Origin: Gammaproteobacteria bacterium | Lineage (GTDB): Bacteria; Pseudomonadota; Gammaproteobacteria; Steroidobacterales; GCA-2729495 | Direction of reading: 5' to 3' | NCBI GenBank assembly: GCA_030429685.1 | Contig: JAUIEY010000051.1 | Coordinates: 1 to 10,417, forward strand | Length of the DNA: 10,417 nucleotides | Part shown: positions 6,781 through 10,417 of the stretch, one piece after another | Numbering within the stretch: the first letter of the stretch is position 1 | Layout of the letters: every line of letters begins with the position of its first letter | The notes under the pieces: generated by a model | Databases searched by the model: none | What the model saw: only the letters and a program-made list of their open reading frames with translations | What the model was told of the DNA's origin: nothing | Program-made: the position numbers and the translations under genes

Positions 6781-8210
6781 TGCAATGGGAAGTTGTTATC
6801 GGGCTGGAGATCCATGCGCAACTGGCAACGCAGTCGAAAATTTTTTCCGGCGCGTCCACGGCCTATGGTGCGGCGCCCAATACTCAGGCCGACCTGGTGA
6901 CGCTGGGTTATCCGGGTGTGCTGCCGGTGCTGAACCAGGACGTGGTGGTTATGGCGGCCAAATTCGGGCTGGCTGTTGATGCCACCGTGGCGCCGCGGTC
7001 GGTGTTTGCACGCAAAAACTATTTTTATCCGGATCTGCCCAAGGGTTATCAGATCAGCCAGTATGAACTGCCCATTGTTGAGCACGGTCATATTGATCTG
7101 ACGCTGGATGACGGCTCGGTTAAACGCGTGGGTATTACCCGTGCGCATCTTGAAGAAGATGCCGGCAAATCGCTGCACGAAAATCTGGATGGCAAGACCG
7201 GTATCGACCTCAACCGGGCCGGCACCCCGCTGCTGGAGATTGTTTCCGAGCCGGATATCCGTTCGGCCAAAGAGGCTGTCAACTACATGCGGCGAATTCA
7301 TCAGATTGTGCGCTACCTGGGTATTTCCGACGGCAACATGCAGGAAGGTTCGTTTCGTTGCGATGCCAATGTCTCGGTGCGCCCGCGAGGCCAGGAAGAA
7401 TTCGGCACGCGCACAGAAATTAAAAACCTGAACTCGTTCAGGTTCGTTGAAAAAGCCATCAACTTCGAAATAGAGCGGCAGATAGAAGTGCTGGAGGACG
7501 GGGGCAAGATCGTTCAGGAAACCCGCCTGTACGATTCCGACCGGGATGAAACCCGGTCCATGCGCGGCAAGGAAGAAGCCAATGATTACCGTTACTTCCC
7601 GGACCCGGATCTGCTGCCGGTGGAAATCAGCCCGGAGTTTCTGGCCGCGGTCAAATCTGCGATGCCGGAACTACCGCAGGCCAAGGCTGACCGCCTCATT
7701 GAGCAATACGGCCTGAAGGCGGCCGAAGTCGAAGTGCTGACTGCATCGCGCGCCATGGCGGACTATTTCGAGGCCGTGGCGGCCAGCGCCGACGCGCAAC
7801 TCGCCGCCAACTGGGTGTGTGGTGAACTGAGCGGCGCCCTCAATAAAGACAACGTCGATATCACTGACTCTCGTGTCGATGCTGCGGCACTGGCACAACT
7901 GATACAGCGAATCAGCGACAACACCATCTCCGGCAAAATCGCCAAGGAAGTGTTTGCCGCCATGTGGGCCGGTGAAGGTGGCGCTGATGAAATTATCGCA
8001 GCCAAAGGCCTGAAACAGATTACCGATAGCGGCGCGATTGAGGCAGTGGTGGATCAGGTCATTGCCGACAATCCCGATCAGGTGCAGCAGTTCCGCGATG
8101 GCAAAGATAAAGTGCTGGGCTTTTTTGTCGGTAAGGTCATGCAGGCGACACAGGGCAAGGCCAATCCCGGTCAGGTCAATCAGATGTTGCGCGACAAGCT
8201 CAAATCCTGA
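6780..8210 (+). CDS. gatB: Glu/Asp-tRNA amidotransferase subunit B
   Basis: GatB binds the misacylated tRNA, activates the side-chain carboxylate with ATP, and accepts ammonia from GatA. The 476-residue length is typical. The N-terminal catalytic cradle has VIGLEIHAQL (6-15, with Glu10 and His12 as expected for the metal site), ARKNYFYPDLPKGYQISQYE (77-96), HLEEDAGK (123-130), LNRAGTPLLEIVSEPD (144-159) and EGSFRCDANVSVR (189-201). The last about 175 residues are helical and end in the YqeY-like tRNA-tail domain, with NPGQVNQML near 462-470. Its start overlaps the gatA stop by one base, ensuring near-equal synthesis. All key blocks are present. The sequence does not say whether the substrate is Glu-tRNA(Gln), Asp-tRNA(Asn) or both; that depends on which of GlnRS and AsnRS the genome lacks. 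Confidence 0.99.
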   Translation: MQWEVVIGLEIHAQLATQSKIFSGASTAYGAAPNTQADLVTLGYPGVLPVLNQDVVVMAAKFGLAVDATVAPRSVFARKNYFYPDLPKGYQISQYELPIVEHGHIDLTLDDGSVKRVGITRAHLEEDAGKSLHENLDGKTGIDLNRAGTPLLEIVSEPDIRSAKEAVNYMRRIHQIVRYLGISDGNMQEGSFRCDANVSVRPRGQEEFGTRTEIKNLNSFRFVEKAINFEIERQIEVLEDGGKIVQETRLYDSDRDETRSMRGKEEANDYRYFPDPDLLPVEISPEFLAAVKSAMPELPQAKADRLIEQYGLKAAEVEVLTASRAMADYFEAVAASADAQLAANWVCGELSGALNKDNVDITDSRVDAAALAQLIQRISDNTISGKIAKEVFAAMWAGEGGADEIIAAKGLKQITDSGAIEAVVDQVIADNPDQVQQFRDGKDKVLGFFVGKVMQATQGKANPGQVNQMLRDKLKS

Positions 8211-8221
8211 GCAATGGGGTC

Positions 8222-9094
8222 ATGACCGACAAGCAAGTGGATGTGCTGTCCCGGTTTGTGTTCGAGCAGGAAGATATCCGCGGCAGCATGGTGCGCCTCG
8301 ACAACGTGTGGCAACAGCTGCGCACGGCAGACGACTATCCGGCGCAGGTGCAGAGTTTGCTCGGTGAAGCGTTGGCCGCGACCGCGCTGCTGGGTCGCAA
8401 CCTGAAATTTGACGGCCGCCTGACCCTGCAGGTGCAGGGCGGCGAGCATGTTCGCTTGCTGGTATTGCAAAGTGACAATGACCTGCGGGTACGCGGGCTG
8501 GCCCGGTTTGGCGACTCGCTGCCACAGGCTTTTACCGAACTGGTGGACGGTGGCGCGCTGTGCATTACCGTGGAGTCCGGGCAGAACAGGGAGCGTTACC
8601 AGAGCATTGTGCCGCTGTCGGAGGTCGATCTGGCGCATTGCCTGGAGCTTTACTACCGGCAATCTGTGCAGTTACCCACCGTGTTTATGCTGGCGGCAGA
8701 CGACTCTCGTGCGGCGGGGCTGATGCTGCAGGCCATGCCGGAACGCAAGCCTGGCAGCGGTGCCTGGCAGCGCCTGACCGAGAGCATCAGCAGTCTGGAC
8801 GTGCTGCGCATGAGCCGGCTGGATGACCGGACTTTGCTGACCGCGTTGTTTCCGCAAGACGATATACGTCTGTTTGCCGCCGATCCGGTGGCATTTCATT
8901 GCGACTGTTCCATTGAGCGCATTGAGAACATGCTGCGTATGCTCGGTGCGCATGAACTCAGCGATCTTGTCAGCGAACAACCGGTTGTCGAGGTGCGCTG
9001 CGAATTCTGCAACCAGCCTTACGAGATCAGCGCCGACAGAATTTTTGCCCTGGCCGCTGAGGTCAGTGGCGGTCAGGGCAAGTTTGTGCATTAA
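8222..9094 (+). CDS. hslO: Redox-regulated chaperone Hsp33
   Basis: Hsp33 is a cytoplasmic holdase that is inactive while zinc is bound. On oxidation by hypochlorite, or peroxide plus heat, its cysteines form disulfides, the linker unfolds and it binds unfolding proteins. The 290 residues match E. coli HslO (about 292). The substrate-binding domain covers about 5-175, with LRVRGLARF at 88-96. The linker follows, then the zinc centre C227-D-C229 and C260-E-F-C263. The CxC-X30-CxxC spacing is the same as in E. coli (232/234/265/268), so the redox switch should work. The ATG lies 11 bases after the gatB stop, with GGGG just upstream as a poor ribosome site, which points to cotranscription with gatCAB. 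It is convergent with the next gene, only 11 bases away. In E. coli, hslO sits beside hslR and near pck instead. Confidence 0.98.
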   Translation: MTDKQVDVLSRFVFEQEDIRGSMVRLDNVWQQLRTADDYPAQVQSLLGEALAATALLGRNLKFDGRLTLQVQGGEHVRLLVLQSDNDLRVRGLARFGDSLPQAFTELVDGGALCITVESGQNRERYQSIVPLSEVDLAHCLELYYRQSVQLPTVFMLAADDSRAAGLMLQAMPERKPGSGAWQRLTESISSLDVLRMSRLDDRTLLTALFPQDDIRLFAADPVAFHCDCSIERIENMLRMLGAHELSDLVSEQPVVEVRCEFCNQPYEISADRIFALAAEVSGGQGKFVH

Positions 9095-9105
9095 GCGCAG
9101 ACAAA

Positions 9106-9693
9106 TCAGAACGAAAACCGCGCACCGACTCCCAGGCTGTCTGTGTCATCGCCGGCGCTTGCTGACAGGGACACAGAAATTGCATCACTGAAATGGAACC
9201 TGACGGTGCCGGTGATGCTTTGTTCATCGTCTTCGATGTCAACGTGCTGCACGCCGCCGGCCAGTTCAATGTTGTCAGTTAGCAGCGCCCTGACACCCAC
9301 CGCAATGGCGTAACCGGTATCACTGTTGATCGCATTGCCTGCACGGGTGCGTGCATAGGCAATGGCCATGGGTACCACCAGATCAATATTGCGGCTGAGT
9401 GGAAAATGCGCGGTCAGACCGGCGGACAGTTCGCGGGTATCAATATCTTTGAGTGCACCGCTGTCGGTAGTTTCAATTTCACCGGTAAATCCGCTGCCAA
9501 ACAGGGCAAAGTTCTCAGTGAGTTCATACGACACTACCCCGCCCAACGCAGTGAAATCCACGTCCTGCCCGGAAACATCAATTTCGCCGCTGCGGTAACC
9601 GGCTTCGACATAGCTGTAATTCAGCTCGTCGACAGCTAGGGCGATGCCAGCGGTCAGCGATAGCGCTATTGTGGTGAATGCCTGTAGTCGCAT
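9106..9693 (-). CDS. Small outer-membrane beta-barrel protein, paralogue 1 (Ax21-like in appearance)
   Basis: The function is not known. The 195-residue product has a signal peptide with likely cleavage after ALA (20/21). The mature chain of about 175 residues has alternating polar/hydrophobic strands with Gly/Asp/Asn turns, and ends RFSF, the C-terminal Phe typical of BAM substrates. It would fit an eight-stranded barrel. The start of the mature part (LNYSYVEAGY) and the ending resemble the small Ax21/porin-like proteins of Xanthomonadaceae as I remember them, a moderate-confidence comparison. The mature protein is very acidic: about 28 Asp/Glu against 9 Lys/Arg by hand count, with no cysteine. 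A GGAG seven bases before the ATG supports the start. It is roughly half identical to the paralogue at 9808-10395, with shared blocks NIDLVVP, TGYxI and EDDxQ. It converges on hslO with an 11-base gap. Confidence 0.8.
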   Translation of the reverse strand: MRLQAFTTIALSLTAGIALAVDELNYSYVEAGYRSGEIDVSGQDVDFTALGGVVSYELTENFALFGSGFTGEIETTDSGALKDIDTRELSAGLTAHFPLSRNIDLVVPMAIAYARTRAGNAINSDTGYAIAVGVRALLTDNIELAGGVQHVDIEDDEQSITGTVRFHFSDAISVSLSASAGDDTDSLGVGARFSF

Positions 9694-9719
9694 TGTCTGG
9701 CTCCAAGTTCCGATTTAGA

Positions 9720-9728
9720 AATATAACA
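9720..9728 (-). promoter_or_regulatory. Extended -10 promoter candidate for the 9106-9693 gene
   Basis: On the minus strand, TGTTATATT matches the extended -10 pattern TGnTATAAT with one mismatch. No real -35 is needed or seen; the -35 position (TTTTAA, 9748-9743) overlaps the T-run of the upstream terminator. The start would be near 9713, giving a leader of about 20 bases that includes the GGAG ribosome site. Together with the terminator just upstream, this argues that the downstream copy has its own transcript. Confidence 0.45.
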
Positions 9729-9744
9729 GAGAAAAATGGGAGTT

Positions 9745-9781
9745 AAAAAAAGCCCCGTCTTGACGAGGCTTTCTTTTTTTT
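9745..9781 (-). terminator. Intrinsic terminator after the 9808-10395 gene
   Basis: A stem of AAAGCC-T-CGT and ACG-G-GGCTTT around a CAAG loop (9749-9772) is followed on the minus strand by seven Ts (9751-9745). In minus-strand RNA the inner mismatch is a U-G wobble, so the 10-bp stem is continuous; in plus-strand RNA it is a C/A mismatch. A T-run at 9774-9781 means the element could also act on the plus strand. It lies 27 bases after the stop of the 9808-10395 gene, which it should end. Confidence 0.88.
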
Positions 9782-9807
9782 GAATCAATACTTCCAGGTT
9801 GTCAGGT

Positions 9808-10395
9808 TCAGAATGCGAATCTGCCGCTAAATACAATTGACTGCGAGTCGCCAAATATTTGCGCGCCCAGGGCTGCCGACAGATTATCTGTTGCGTGAAA
9901 TCTGATACTACCGGCGACTCCCTGATCGTCGTCTTCAACATCAACATGTATGACTTCACCCTCGAGTTCTATCTGTGAGCTAACCAGAGCCCGTACACCG
10001 ATGCCTATTGAATAACCGGTCTCATCTTCATCAATGAAACTTCCTGCTCGTAAATCTACCCTGTCTATAGAAATCGGAACGACAAGATCAATATTGTCTG
10101 CCAGCGGGAAATGTGGTGTAACTCCGATTGAGAAAACTTTTGAATCGGTATCTCGGCCTATATAGGGGGCGGTTTCAATTTCGGCTTTCGCCGCGCTGGC
10201 TGTAAGGGCAATGTTCTCAGAAACTGCAATTGACCCGGCTCCGCCAAATCCGTCGGCATCAATATCGACGCCAGCAACATCAATTTCCCCGGTTTCGAAA
10301 CCTGCTTCCACATAAGTGTATTGCAGAGTTTCTACCGCACCTGCAAATCCGGGAGCGAGCGGCCCCAAAAGTGCCACCAAAAATAATTTCTTCAT
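9808..10395 (-). CDS. Small outer-membrane beta-barrel protein, paralogue 2 (Ax21-like in appearance)
   Basis: The function is not known. Like its neighbour at 9106-9693 it has 195 residues, a signal peptide cut after AGA (20/21), a strand-rich mature part and a terminal RFAF, indicating export to the outer membrane through BAM. The mature chain is even more acidic: about 31 Asp/Glu against 8 Lys/Arg by hand count. Blocks shared with the paralogue include YVEAG(F/Y), GEIDV, NIDLVVP, DETGYSIGIGVRALV and HVDVEDDDQ, and the signal cut and ends align without net length change. The gene looks richer in A and T than its neighbours, which may mark later arrival or faster drift. GGGGA nine bases before the ATG supports the start; the promoter is beyond the window. 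Both copies have AACTTGG just before the ribosome site. A terminator lies 27 bases downstream. Confidence 0.8.
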   Translation of the reverse strand: MKKLFLVALLGPLAPGFAGAVETLQYTYVEAGFETGEIDVAGVDIDADGFGGAGSIAVSENIALTASAAKAEIETAPYIGRDTDSKVFSIGVTPHFPLADNIDLVVPISIDRVDLRAGSFIDEDETGYSIGIGVRALVSSQIELEGEVIHVDVEDDDQGVAGSIRFHATDNLSAALGAQIFGDSQSIVFSGRFAF

Positions 10396-10417
10396 TTAGC
10401 TGTATCCCCAAGTTGTT

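Noticed and set aside
9106..10395. The two barrel genes as a phage or mobile-element cargo
   Set aside because: No integrase, transposase, terminal repeats or tRNA target is visible nearby; a simple tandem duplication explains them.

Overview
The window is a chromosomal stretch of housekeeping genes from a GC-rich (by eye) proteobacterium. The complete mreBCD-mrdA-rodA cell-shape cluster and the divergent gatCAB operon fit a gammaproteobacterium best, because the mreB/gatC divergent arrangement is also known from Pseudomonas. The E. coli-like MreB (347 residues) and E. coli-like PBP2 and MreD motifs agree with this. The assignment is an inference from synteny and protein resemblance; no rRNA or other marker is present.

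Left arm, minus strand (about 4950 down to 1): mreB, mreC, mreD, mrdA (PBP2) and the first 157 codons of rodA, which runs off the left edge. All point the same way, with a TGATG junction (mreC/mreD), a TAATG junction (mrdA/rodA) and short gaps elsewhere. This is a single probable operon for the Rod (elongasome) machinery. MreB filaments and MreC/MreD in the inner membrane organise PBP2 (transpeptidase) and RodA (glycosyltransferase), which build the lateral wall.

Centre (4868-5026): a 159-bp divergent control region. It holds a plausible sigma70 promoter for mreB, a weaker -10 candidate for gatC, and a cUUCGg-type hairpin in the gatC leader.

Right arm, plus strand (5027-9094): gatC, gatA, gatB and hslO, with spacings of +8, -1 and +11 bases. 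GatCAB converts misacylated Glu-tRNA(Gln) and/or Asp-tRNA(Asn) to the correct species. HslO (Hsp33) is a redox-switched holdase whose four zinc cysteines are intact. Its place directly behind gatB is the main unusual synteny.

Far right, minus strand (9106-10395): two tandem paralogues of 195 codons each. Both have signal peptides and end in an aromatic residue, as outer-membrane beta-barrels do. A clear intrinsic terminator separates them, followed at once by an extended -10 promoter candidate for the downstream copy. This pair is the only accessory-looking part of the window.

No tRNA, rRNA, mobile element, CRISPR array or pseudogene was seen, and no gene-free stretch exceeds 160 bases. I did not find a new defence or mobile system here.
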